Positions 40,757-47,265 of a stretch of 47,265 bases of DNA are shown piece after piece. Origin of the DNA: an uncultured Ruminococcus sp. (GTDB taxonomy: Bacteria > Bacillota > Clostridia > Oscillospirales > Acutalibacteraceae); assembly GCA_902765625.1 (NCBI GenBank), contig CACXAO010000007.1, positions 48,496-95,760 of the forward strand, in the 5' to 3' direction. A model generated the notes under the pieces. It did not search any database, had not been told where the DNA came from, and saw nothing but the letters and a program-made list of their open reading frames with translations. The translations under genes and the position numbers were made by a program. Position 1 is the stretch's first letter. Every line of letters starts with the position of its first letter.

Positions 40757-40828
40757 GTGCGCAGAGATGAAAGATAAATCAACTCAACTCTGAACACGCA
40801 ACTCTCCTCAAAAAATCCCAATTTCCTC

Positions 40829-40857
40829 TTGCGTGACGTGACAAAATATACTATAAT
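40829..40857 (+). promoter_or_regulatory. sigma-A promoter
   Basis: TTGCGT (40829-40834) and a perfect TATAAT (40852-40857), spacer 17 nt, 46 nt before the start codon. Confidence 0.7.
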
Positions 40858-40903
40858 AATTATGTATGTAAATTTATCCGTATTATTATGGAGGAATGGG
40901 AAT

Positions 40904-43183
40904 ATGAAAGGGAAAATCGTCAGGAGACTTGCGGCGGCAGGACTATCCGCAGTTGTAGCGGCAAGCGCGGCGGCGCCGGTGTTCGCAGCCGATAAAAGCT
41001 ACAAAATTTCCGCAATCAGCGATATGAATATCACGCTGCCCGACAATATAACGGTGATCGACCGCGACGCGCCCGACAGCGCCGAGTATTTTAAGCTGTT
41101 CGGGGTCGACTACAACACCGTGATGTCGCAGATGAACTCAAACAACGTCTATCTGCAGGGCATGGACAATACCGCCTCGCTGACCGTGACCGTCAGCATG
41201 AGCCGGAGCGCCGATTCGCAGGAGATAGAGAACTACAACCTCCTCAGCTCAGAGCAGCTCGGCGAGCTTGGCAGGAATTTTCTCGGTCAGCCCGAATATA
41301 CGGCGTGCCGCGTTGACGACGCAGGCAAGGCGGTCACGTGGCTGAACTTCGACACGAGCATCGGCGGAGTCAAGGCGTACCTCGCAAACACGGTCTACGA
41401 CGGCATGAGCATCAACGTCACCGTGCAGCGTTCGGGTGCCGACGCGACCGAGGAGGACTACACCCTGTTCACCACGGCGGTGTCGAGCGTGCACTTCGGC
41501 AATCAGGGCTTTTTGCAGAAATACTGGATGTGCTTCGCGATAGCAGCGGCGGCGCTGATGGTAATACTGGTGCTGATGATCCTGATAATCCGCACGGTGC
41601 GCTCGATCAAATCCAAAAAGAAGCTCGAAAAGGAGAACGACAAGATCCTCGAGGAGCTTTCGGGCAAATATTCTCGCCGAAACGCGGGGAAGCCCGTTCA
41701 GGAAACCGGCGATAACCCGGCCGCCACCAAGGTCATTCCCGTTCAGAACAAGAAAAGCCGCGCTGCCGAACCTGCGCCGCAGCCCCTGAGAGAGGAAGCG
41801 CAAACGCCCGGCGACGCGCGTGAATACGACCCCGACGAGCCGCGCAGTAAATTCACCGACGCGCAGCTTGCCGAGATACTCGGCGAGGAGTTCGCGACCG
41901 ACGAGCCTGCCGAATACGCCGCGCAGCCCGTTTCAGCGCCCGAAGCCGTTCAGGTCTACGAGGAAATCGCCGGGGAAGAAGCTCAGGCGGTTCAGGAGAG
42001 TATTGACGACGTGCCGCAGCCCGAGCCTGAGCAGGAACCCGTTACGGAAGCGGTTCCGACAGACGTTGAGGACGACGAGGACGACGAGGACGATTTCTTT
42101 GCAGGCGCGACCTTTACCGACGGAGTGGAGGAAGATATCTACGAGCCCGAGGCGTTCGGCGACGAAGTACCCGATGAGGCTGAGGAGCCTGTAAAGACCG
42201 CGGAGCCTGACGCGCCCGGGGACGTTGAAACGGAAGAATCGGAAGAAGCTGAAGAAGCTGAAGAAGTTGAAGCGGCGGAGGAAATAGAGGAAGCCGCACA
42301 GACGATAGAAGCCGCAAGACCGGCGCGCGTTGAACCCGAACCCGTCGACGAACCGGTTGAGGAAGCGGAGGAAGAACCCGAAGAACCCGGCGAGCCGGTC
42401 GAGGAAGAAGCGGAGGAAGAGGAAGAAGAGGAAGAAGAGGAAGAAGAAACCGAAGAAGCGGAGCAGACCCGGCCGTCGGACGACGGGGAGCCTGACGAGC
42501 TTGAGGAATACATGAACGACGAGGTGCTCGTCCGCGAGAACGCCAAGTCGAATAAATTCAAGGACAGCAGCGACTTCTTTGACGAAGCGCCGCGCAAGAG
42601 CATGGGCGTGCTCAACAGCCGCGACATAGCCGACGCGGAGGAATACGACGTTATCGGCGAGGAAGAAAAACGCGCCGAGGCGGTCAAGCGCGACGCGCCC
42701 GCAAAGAAGAAAACCAAAAAGAAGAAGGGCGGCGGCTTCAAAAAGTTCGCGGCAGGCTTCTTCGGCGGCTTGAAATACTTCTTTGTGCACTGCGGCTACT
42801 TCATCATAAACGTGAGCCGCGCGATAAAGCGCAGGCATAAGATGAAAAAGCGCAAAAAGGCTGAGGAGGAGCGCCGCAGACGCGCACGCGAGCGCGCGGC
42901 AAAGCAGCGCGCAATGGCGGCTCAGCGCGAAAGACAGCAGAGAGAAAACGGCGGACTCGTTCAGGTTCACAGCCGCGACGACCGCAGACCGCCGAGCAGC
43001 GCTCAGCGCAGACCCTCGGGCAGTCAGCAGCGCAGACCGTCGGGCAGCACGCAGCGCAGACCCTCAGGCAGTCAGCAGCGCAGACCGTCGGGCAGTCCGC
43101 AGAAGCGCAGACCTTCGGGCAGTCCGCAGAAGCGCAGACCTTCGGGCAGTCAGCAAAAGCGCAGACCGCCCGAGAGAAGATAG
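40904..43183 (+). CDS. secreted-domain / acidic / basic-tail membrane protein of unknown function
   Basis: A 759-residue protein. Signal peptide about 1-28 (ending APVFAADK). An extracellular domain of about 185 residues follows, with no family I can name. One membrane helix (about 215-238, CFAIAAAALMVILVLMILII) leads to a long cytoplasmic part. That part is first extremely acidic and probably disordered (about 290-530, including an unbroken Glu run), then strongly basic (about 600-680, KKKTKKKKGGG, RRHKMKKRKKAEEERRRRARERA). It ends in seven repeats of RRPSG-type units (RRPSGSQQ, RRPSGSPQK). The charge-split tail suggests self-interaction or binding of a polyanion such as RNA, DNA or wall polymer. 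The pyrC start is 8 nt after its stop, so they are co-transcribed. ATG 40904 follows GGAGG (spacing 9). Confidence 0.8.
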   Translation: MKGKIVRRLAAAGLSAVVAASAAAPVFAADKSYKISAISDMNITLPDNITVIDRDAPDSAEYFKLFGVDYNTVMSQMNSNNVYLQGMDNTASLTVTVSMSRSADSQEIENYNLLSSEQLGELGRNFLGQPEYTACRVDDAGKAVTWLNFDTSIGGVKAYLANTVYDGMSINVTVQRSGADATEEDYTLFTTAVSSVHFGNQGFLQKYWMCFAIAAAALMVILVLMILIIRTVRSIKSKKKLEKENDKILEELSGKYSRRNAGKPVQETGDNPAATKVIPVQNKKSRAAEPAPQPLREEAQTPGDAREYDPDEPRSKFTDAQLAEILGEEFATDEPAEYAAQPVSAPEAVQVYEEIAGEEAQAVQESIDDVPQPEPEQEPVTEAVPTDVEDDEDDEDDFFAGATFTDGVEEDIYEPEAFGDEVPDEAEEPVKTAEPDAPGDVETEESEEAEEAEEVEAAEEIEEAAQTIEAARPARVEPEPVDEPVEEAEEEPEEPGEPVEEEAEEEEEEEEEEEETEEAEQTRPSDDGEPDELEEYMNDEVLVRENAKSNKFKDSSDFFDEAPRKSMGVLNSRDIADAEEYDVIGEEEKRAEAVKRDAPAKKKTKKKKGGGFKKFAAGFFGGLKYFFVHCGYFIINVSRAIKRRHKMKKRKKAEEERRRRARERAAKQRAMAAQRERQQRENGGLVQVHSRDDRRPPSSAQRRPSGSQQRRPSGSTQRRPSGSQQRRPSGSPQKRRPSGSPQKRRPSGSQQKRRPPERR

Positions 43184-43191
43184 GAGTATAG

Positions 43192-44454
43192 ATGAAAACT
43201 GTAATAAAAAACGCAGCGGTCGTATCGCCTGCCGACGGGCTTAACGGCTGCCTCGATATTCTGATAGAGAACGGCAAAATCGCCGCGGTGGGCGAAAACC
43301 TCACAGCCGAAAACGTGATCGACGCGACGGGTCTGACCGCCGTTCCCGGTCTTGTAGATATGCACGTCCACCTGCGCGACCCCGGACAGACCGAAAAGGA
43401 GGACATCCTCACGGGCTGCCGCGCGGCTGCCGCAGGCGGAGTAACGAGCCTTCTCGCAATGCCGAACACAAATCCCACCACCGACAGCCCCGAAACCGTG
43501 CGCTGCATCCTCGATAAGGCTAAGAACGCCGACGCGAGGGTCTATGTTGCGGCGAGCGTGACGAAGGGGCTTAAAAGCGAGGAACCCACCGACCTCGACG
43601 CGCTCAGAGAAGCCGGCGCGGTGGGTCTGAGCGACGACGGACGTCCCGTTGTCAACACCGCTTATCTCAGAAACGCAATGAACCGCGCGCCAAAGCTCGG
43701 CATGACGGTCGTTGCGCACTGCGAGGACTTGTTCCTTGCGGACGGAGGAAAGATGAACGAGGGCGAAATCTCGGCGCAGCTCGGAGTCAAGGGAATCCCG
43801 GCGGCGGCTGAGGACTGCGGCACAGCGCGCGAAATCGCTCTTGCTGCAGCGGACGGCGTTCCGATCCACATCTGCCACGTCAGCACCGCAACGAGCGTTG
43901 CGCTTATCCGCGACGCAAAACGCAGAGGCGTGAAGGTCACAGCCGAGACCGCGCCGCATTACTTCTCGCTCACCGAAAGGGAGCTGCTCAAACGCGACGC
44001 CGATTACCGCATGAATCCGCCGCTGCGCACAGAAGCGGACGTAAAGGCGATAACCGAAGGTCTTCTCGACGGCACCCTCGACGCGGTGGCAACCGACCAC
44101 GCGCCGCATACGCCCGGGGAAAAGGCGGACTTCGTCAAGGCTCCCAACGGCTCGATAGGCATGGAGACCTCGTTTGCCGCATCGCACACGTTCCTCGTCA
44201 AAACAGGGCTTATGAGCCTTGAACAGCTCGTCTGCAAAATGAGCGTGAACCCTGCGAAAATCCTCGGTATCCCGGCAGGAACCCTCGCAGTCGGCGCAAA
44301 CGCAGATATCGCCCTCATCGATCTGAACGAGGAATGGACGGTCGACGCAGACAAGCTTCACGGCAAAAGCAAAAACACCCCCTTCAAGGGCATGAAGCTC
44401 ACAGGCAGGGTCAAAATGACCATCCTCGGAGGAAAAACCGTTTTTGAGAGCTGA
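43192..44454 (+). CDS. pyrC: dihydroorotase
   Basis: A 420-residue class I dihydroorotase. It has the zinc motif DMHVHLRDPG (His58, His60, Arg62), later His ligands in VAHCED and HICHVST, MPNTNPTTD (substrate contact), and the catalytic Asp in ATDHAPHTP at about residue 302. It closes carbamoyl-aspartate to dihydroorotate in pyrimidine synthesis. AGGAG at 43182-43186 overlaps the stop of the previous gene. pyrF lies 1.6 kb downstream, separated by a repeat element and an aldolase gene. I saw no PyrR attenuator. Confidence 0.96.
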   Translation: MKTVIKNAAVVSPADGLNGCLDILIENGKIAAVGENLTAENVIDATGLTAVPGLVDMHVHLRDPGQTEKEDILTGCRAAAAGGVTSLLAMPNTNPTTDSPETVRCILDKAKNADARVYVAASVTKGLKSEEPTDLDALREAGAVGLSDDGRPVVNTAYLRNAMNRAPKLGMTVVAHCEDLFLADGGKMNEGEISAQLGVKGIPAAAEDCGTAREIALAAADGVPIHICHVSTATSVALIRDAKRRGVKVTAETAPHYFSLTERELLKRDADYRMNPPLRTEADVKAITEGLLDGTLDAVATDHAPHTPGEKADFVKAPNGSIGMETSFAASHTFLVKTGLMSLEQLVCKMSVNPAKILGIPAGTLAVGANADIALIDLNEEWTVDADKLHGKSKNTPFKGMKLTGRVKMTILGGKTVFES

Positions 44455-44460
44455 GAGCTA

Positions 44461-44697
44461 ACGGCTCCCCTTGAGGGGAGCTGTCGCGCCGCTTCAAGCG
44501 GCGTGACTGAAGGGTGGAGGACAAAGGCGGATTCGTTATTATTCAATCATCGTTTTGTAAAGTATCATCTTCCGAGCCCACCCTTCCGACTCGGCATAAA
44601 TGCCGAGCCACCTTTCTTTAGCAAGAACGGCAACCCTTTTGTCGCTTCGCGACATTTCCCCTAACAGGGGAATCACCTCAAAGGGGAGGCTTTAAAT
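44461..44697. mobile_element. MITE-like repeat element, diverged copy 3
   Basis: The left end is a CTCCCCTTGAGGGGAG palindrome followed by a GCCGCTTCAAGCGGC hairpin. Inside are CTCGGCATAAATGCCGAG and TGTCGCTTCGCGACA hairpins. The right end is CCCCTAACAGGGG and AAAGGGGAGGC, roughly inverted to the left end. It belongs to the same general design as 4611-4813 but with a different core. The rest of the gap to 44790 shows no gene; GCGGGCACCGATTT at 44754-44767 is a relic of the junction repeat family. Confidence 0.65.
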
Positions 44698-44790
44698 AAC
44701 CAAACCTATGACAGAGAATAGCAACGTAAAAAATTAAAATACGCAGACAGACGCGGGCACCGATTTATGACGATACACCGCGCTGTCTAC

Positions 44791-44816
44791 ACGGAGGTAA
44801 AAAACGGAGGTAAAAA
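44791..44816 (+). promoter_or_regulatory. tandemly duplicated ribosome binding site
   Basis: ACGGAGGTAAAAA occurs twice in tandem (44791-44803 and 44804-44816); the last A of the second copy begins the aldolase ATG. The second copy provides the working GGAGG. Confidence 0.85.
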
Positions 44817-45796
44817 TGGCACAGAAAGGTAATCTTTTGTCCGTCAGACAGGACATACGAGTTGTTGACGCTACTATTCGCGACGGAGGTCTTTGCAACG
44901 ATTTCCGCTTTTCGGATAACTTTGTACGCGATTTGTATAAGGCTAATCTCAAGGCCGGCGTGGACTACATGGAGTTCGGCTATAAGGCGAGCAAGGAGAT
45001 TTTTGACGAGGACGACTTCGGCAAGTGGAAGTTCTGCAACGACGACGATATCCGCGCAATTATCGGCGAGGGCAGCCCCAAAATGAAGGTCGCAGTTATG
45101 GCTGACGTCGGCAGAACCGACTTTGAGACCGACATCATCCCCAAAAACGAAAGCCCCATCGACCTCGTTCGAATCGCGACATATATCAATACCATCCCTG
45201 CCGCGGTCGAGATGATCGAATACTGCGCAAAGCAGGGCTACGAAACCACTATCAATATCATGGCGGTATCGAAGGCGAGAACGGAGGATATCAAAACCGC
45301 GCTCGAAATTCTCGGTCAGACCCCTGTTTCGTGCTTCTATATCGTAGACAGCTACGGCTCTCTCTATCCCGAGGAGGCTCGCCGCCTTGCCGAGATGTAC
45401 GGAGAAATCGCCGACAGGTACGGCAAGCTCACCGGCATTCACGCACATAACAACCAGCAGCTCGCCTTCGCCAATACTATCGACGCGATGGCGTTCGGCG
45501 CAAGCTACCTCGACGCGACCGTCAACGGCATGGGCAGAGGTGCAGGCAACTGCGCGCTTGAGCTGCTTCTCGGCTTCCTCAAAAACCCGAAGTACAAGGT
45601 CAACCCAATCATCAGGTTCGTTCAGGAGAATATGAACAAGCTCCGCGAGGAGGGCGTTAAGTGGGGTTACGACATTCCCTATATGCTCACAGGTCAGTAT
45701 AACACCCATCCGCGTCCGGCTATCCAGTTCGTCAGCGACAACCGCGAGGATTACTATAAGTTCGCTAACGACCTTTATGATATTATTAATAGTTAG
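44816..45796 (+). CDS. HMGL-like aldolase catalytic-domain protein
   Basis: A 326-residue TIM-barrel protein of the HMG-CoA lyase / 4-hydroxy-2-oxovalerate aldolase superfamily. It has the catalytic RVVDATIRDGG (family LxDxTLRDG) near residue 18, VDSYGSLYP, and the metal ligands HAHNNQQLAFAN followed by DATVNGMGRGAGN. The family cleaves or forms carbon-carbon bonds next to a keto acid. The substrate here is unknown; close relatives are often seen beside polysaccharide or nucleotide genes. A heptamer array begins right after its stop codon. It could be co-transcribed with pyrF. Confidence 0.85.
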   Translation: MAQKGNLLSVRQDIRVVDATIRDGGLCNDFRFSDNFVRDLYKANLKAGVDYMEFGYKASKEIFDEDDFGKWKFCNDDDIRAIIGEGSPKMKVAVMADVGRTDFETDIIPKNESPIDLVRIATYINTIPAAVEMIEYCAKQGYETTINIMAVSKARTEDIKTALEILGQTPVSCFYIVDSYGSLYPEEARRLAEMYGEIADRYGKLTGIHAHNNQQLAFANTIDAMAFGASYLDATVNGMGRGAGNCALELLLGFLKNPKYKVNPIIRFVQENMNKLREEGVKWGYDIPYMLTGQYNTHPRPAIQFVSDNREDYYKFANDLYDIINS

Positions 45797-45918
45797 TAGT
45801 TGGTAGTTAGTAGTTGGCAGTTGGCAGTTGGCAGTTGGCAGTTGGTAGTTGGCAGTTGGTAGTTGGTAGTTGGCAGTTGGCAGTTGGTAGTTGGCAGTTG
45901 GCAGTTGGTAGTTGGTAG
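45797..45918 (+). repeat. heptanucleotide array, about 120 bp
   Basis: TAGTTGG and CAGTTGG units directly after the aldolase stop codon. CCCTTGCGGCTGTCA follows at 45919-45933, matching the interruption in the first array (1110-1124, CCCTTGTGGCTGTCA). A GACAGGGACAAGCCCTGTC hairpin lies at about 45960-45978. Confidence 0.93.
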
Positions 45919-46019
45919 CCCTTGCGGCTGTCATTCAGCAAAGACAGGCGATCACCCATGACAGGGACAAGCCCTGTCGCTACGGAATAACTAAAAATAT
46001 AAAAAATTGAGGTAAAATA

Positions 46020-46952
46020 ATGGCTTTTGACAGACTTATTGAGAAGATTATAGAAACCCGGAATCCTACCGTCGCGGGACTTGACCCTAAGCTCGATTAC
46101 GTTCCCGCTTCGATCAGGAACGCCTGCTTCGAGAAGTACGGCAAAACTCTTGAGGGCGCAGCTGCCGCTCTGCTTGAGTTCAATAAAAGGCTTATCGACA
46201 GCATTTGCGACATCGTTCCCGCGGTCAAGCCGCAGGCGGCGTATTACGAGATGTACGGCTGGCAGGGCGTTAAGGCTCTCGCCGAGACCATCGCCTACGC
46301 TAAGGCGAAGGGTATGTTCGTCATCACCGACGGCAAGCGCAACGACATCGGTACCACCATGGAAGCCTACGCCACCGCCCACCTCGGCTCTACCGACGTT
46401 GCAGGCGAGAGCGTTGAGGCGTTCGGTGCAGACGCGCTCACCGTAAACGGCTACCTCGGCACCGACGGTATCAAACCCCTCGCGAAAATCTGCGCCGGGT
46501 GCGACAAGGGCATCTTCGTCCTCGTCAAGACCTCCAACCCAAGCTCCGGCGAGCTTCAGGACATGAAGCTCGAAAACGGCGCGACGGTTTATGAGCAGAT
46601 GGGCAGAATGTGCGAGAGCTGGGGCGCTGACCTTATGGGAAAATACGGCTATTCGGCTGTGGGCGCTGTCGTCGGCGCGACTTACCCCGGGCAGCTCGCC
46701 GAAATGCGCGAAAAGGCTCCGCATACGTTTTTCCTCGTTCCCGGCTACGGCGCTCAGGGCGGCGGCGCTGAGGACGCCAAGAACGCCTTTGACAAGAACG
46801 GCCTCGGCGCGATAATCAACTCGAGCCGCGGAATCATGTGCGCGTGGAAAAAGCAGGGTCTTACCGAGGAGGACTTCGCCGAGGCGGCGAGAGCCGAGGC
46901 GATCAGAATGAAGGACGATATCCTCAACACGATCGGCGAAATTAAATATTAA
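46020..46952 (+). CDS. pyrF: orotidine-5'-phosphate decarboxylase
   Basis: A 310-residue enzyme of the longer PyrF branch (about 270-310 residues) found in clostridia and actinobacteria. It has GLDPKLD at the N-terminus, the catalytic DGKRND (Asp104, Lys106, Asp109), VKTSNPSSGE, and the C-terminal phosphate-binding VPGYGAQGG and NSSRGI. It converts OMP to UMP, the last step of de novo pyrimidine synthesis. GAGG is about 8 nt before ATG 46020. A terminator follows 8 nt after the stop. Confidence 0.96.
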   Translation: MAFDRLIEKIIETRNPTVAGLDPKLDYVPASIRNACFEKYGKTLEGAAAALLEFNKRLIDSICDIVPAVKPQAAYYEMYGWQGVKALAETIAYAKAKGMFVITDGKRNDIGTTMEAYATAHLGSTDVAGESVEAFGADALTVNGYLGTDGIKPLAKICAGCDKGIFVLVKTSNPSSGELQDMKLENGATVYEQMGRMCESWGADLMGKYGYSAVGAVVGATYPGQLAEMREKAPHTFFLVPGYGAQGGGAEDAKNAFDKNGLGAIINSSRGIMCAWKKQGLTEEDFAEAARAEAIRMKDDILNTIGEIKY

Positions 46953-46960
46953 TGACAGAC

Positions 46961-46988
46961 AGGCGCTCCGAAAGGGGCGCCTTTATTT
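46961..46988 (+). terminator. rho-independent terminator of pyrF
   Basis: Nine-bp stem AGGCGCTCC / GGGGCGCCT with a GAAA tetraloop and a T-rich tail. Confidence 0.85.
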
Positions 46989-47079
46989 TGAGTTGAGCGG
47001 AGAGTTAAGGGTTAAGATTTGAGTTGATGCGCCGTAATAACAAATACTACCAACTACCAACTAATTAACTGCCCAACTT
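46989..47079. repeat. short mixed repeat block
   Basis: GAGTTGA / GAGAGTT units (46989-47025) followed by CTACCAACTACCAACTAATTAACT (47047-47070 region). These are small representatives of both heptamer families in the orientation opposite to most others. Confidence 0.7.
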
Positions 47080-47097
47080 ATGTTAATTTTTTAACTA

Positions 47098-47126
47098 TTG
47101 ACAATCCCTGTTTAAAAGCGTATAAT
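47098..47126 (+). promoter_or_regulatory. consensus promoter of serC
   Basis: Perfect TTGACA (47098-47103) and TATAAT (47121-47126) with a 17-nt spacer, about 74 nt before the start codon. Confidence 0.85.
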
Positions 47127-47199
47127 CATATGGTAAAATAGGGCAGTATGGGGTTATATACCGCAGTTCGCTCAAGTAATAAAAAGGGAGTTTTAGACA

Positions 47200-47265
47200 A
47201 TGGCAAGAGTTTACAATTTTTCCGCAGGCCCGTCCATGTTACCCGAGTCTGTACTTAAAAAAGCA
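47200..47265 (+). CDS. serC: phosphoserine aminotransferase, N-terminal fragment (cut by window end)
   Basis: Only 22 residues are inside the window. The block YNFSAGPSMLPESVL is diagnostic of the SerC family N-terminus. SerC transfers an amino group from glutamate to 3-phosphohydroxypyruvate in serine synthesis. AAGGGAG lies 9 nt before ATG 47200. Confidence 0.88.
   Translation, partial: MARVYNFSAGPSMLPESVLKKA

Overview
The window looks like chromosome of a gut clostridium of the Ruminococcus / Oscillospiraceae type (Firmicutes). This is inferred from the gene families and not from any database search. The supporting features are a secreted transglutaminase-like protein with a type I dockerin, LPXTG-type pili, CotF-like spore coat proteins, a MecA-like adaptor, ATP-dependent PEP carboxykinase, a glmS ribozyme, Gram-positive ribosome binding sites and many consensus sigma-A promoters. 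No tRNA, rRNA, CRISPR array or transposase was seen.

Layout. 1-4.6 kb: a PASTA/YARHG membrane protein, then a fatty-acid kinase (FakA-like), DegV/FakB-like and PlsY-like operon. 5-6.6 kb: pckA on the minus strand. 6.9-9.3 kb: a small lipoprotein, two CotF-like proteins, and a RelE/HigB-type toxin with a HigA-type antitoxin, set between two copies of a hairpin plus heptamer array. 9.4-12 kb: an SF2 helicase with two predicted membrane helices. 12.3-22.2 kb: a pilus locus, made of a giant modular adhesin of about 2,830 residues broken by a 16-bp tandem duplication, followed by a major pilin. 22.6-25.3 kb: an MBOAT / DHHW pair for polysaccharide O-acylation. 25.3-31.2 kb: a phage-replication-like protein, a helical protein, a GH13 glucosidase, MecA, a dockerin protein and a zinc-ribbon membrane protein. 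31.4-35.3 kb: metF, a MetH reactivation protein and metH. 35.4-40.7 kb: a membrane-anchored nucleotide-sugar dehydratase, then glmS ribozyme - nagB - GlmU-type acetyltransferase - glmM. 40.9-47.3 kb: an odd acidic/basic membrane protein, pyrC, an HMGL-like aldolase, pyrF and the start of serC.

The most interesting unit is at 37.6-40.7 kb. A glmS-type self-cleaving ribozyme, which normally shuts off glmS when glucosamine-6-phosphate is plentiful, leads a nagB gene. The next two genes encode the following steps to GlcNAc-1-phosphate. Negative feedback by GlcN6P makes sense only if this NagB makes GlcN6P from fructose-6-phosphate and ammonia, so the operon looks like an ammonia-dependent, ribozyme-controlled amino-sugar synthesis system.

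Intergenic DNA is rich in repeats. There are heptanucleotide arrays (TAGTTGG / CAGTTGG), a second heptamer-like family (ACTCTCC / ACTCTAA), a conserved junction motif (ATAAATCGGGTGCGG) and roughly 200-bp palindrome-ended MITE-like elements. The heptamer arrays read through as long stop-free frames (PTTNYQL repeats) that are not genes.
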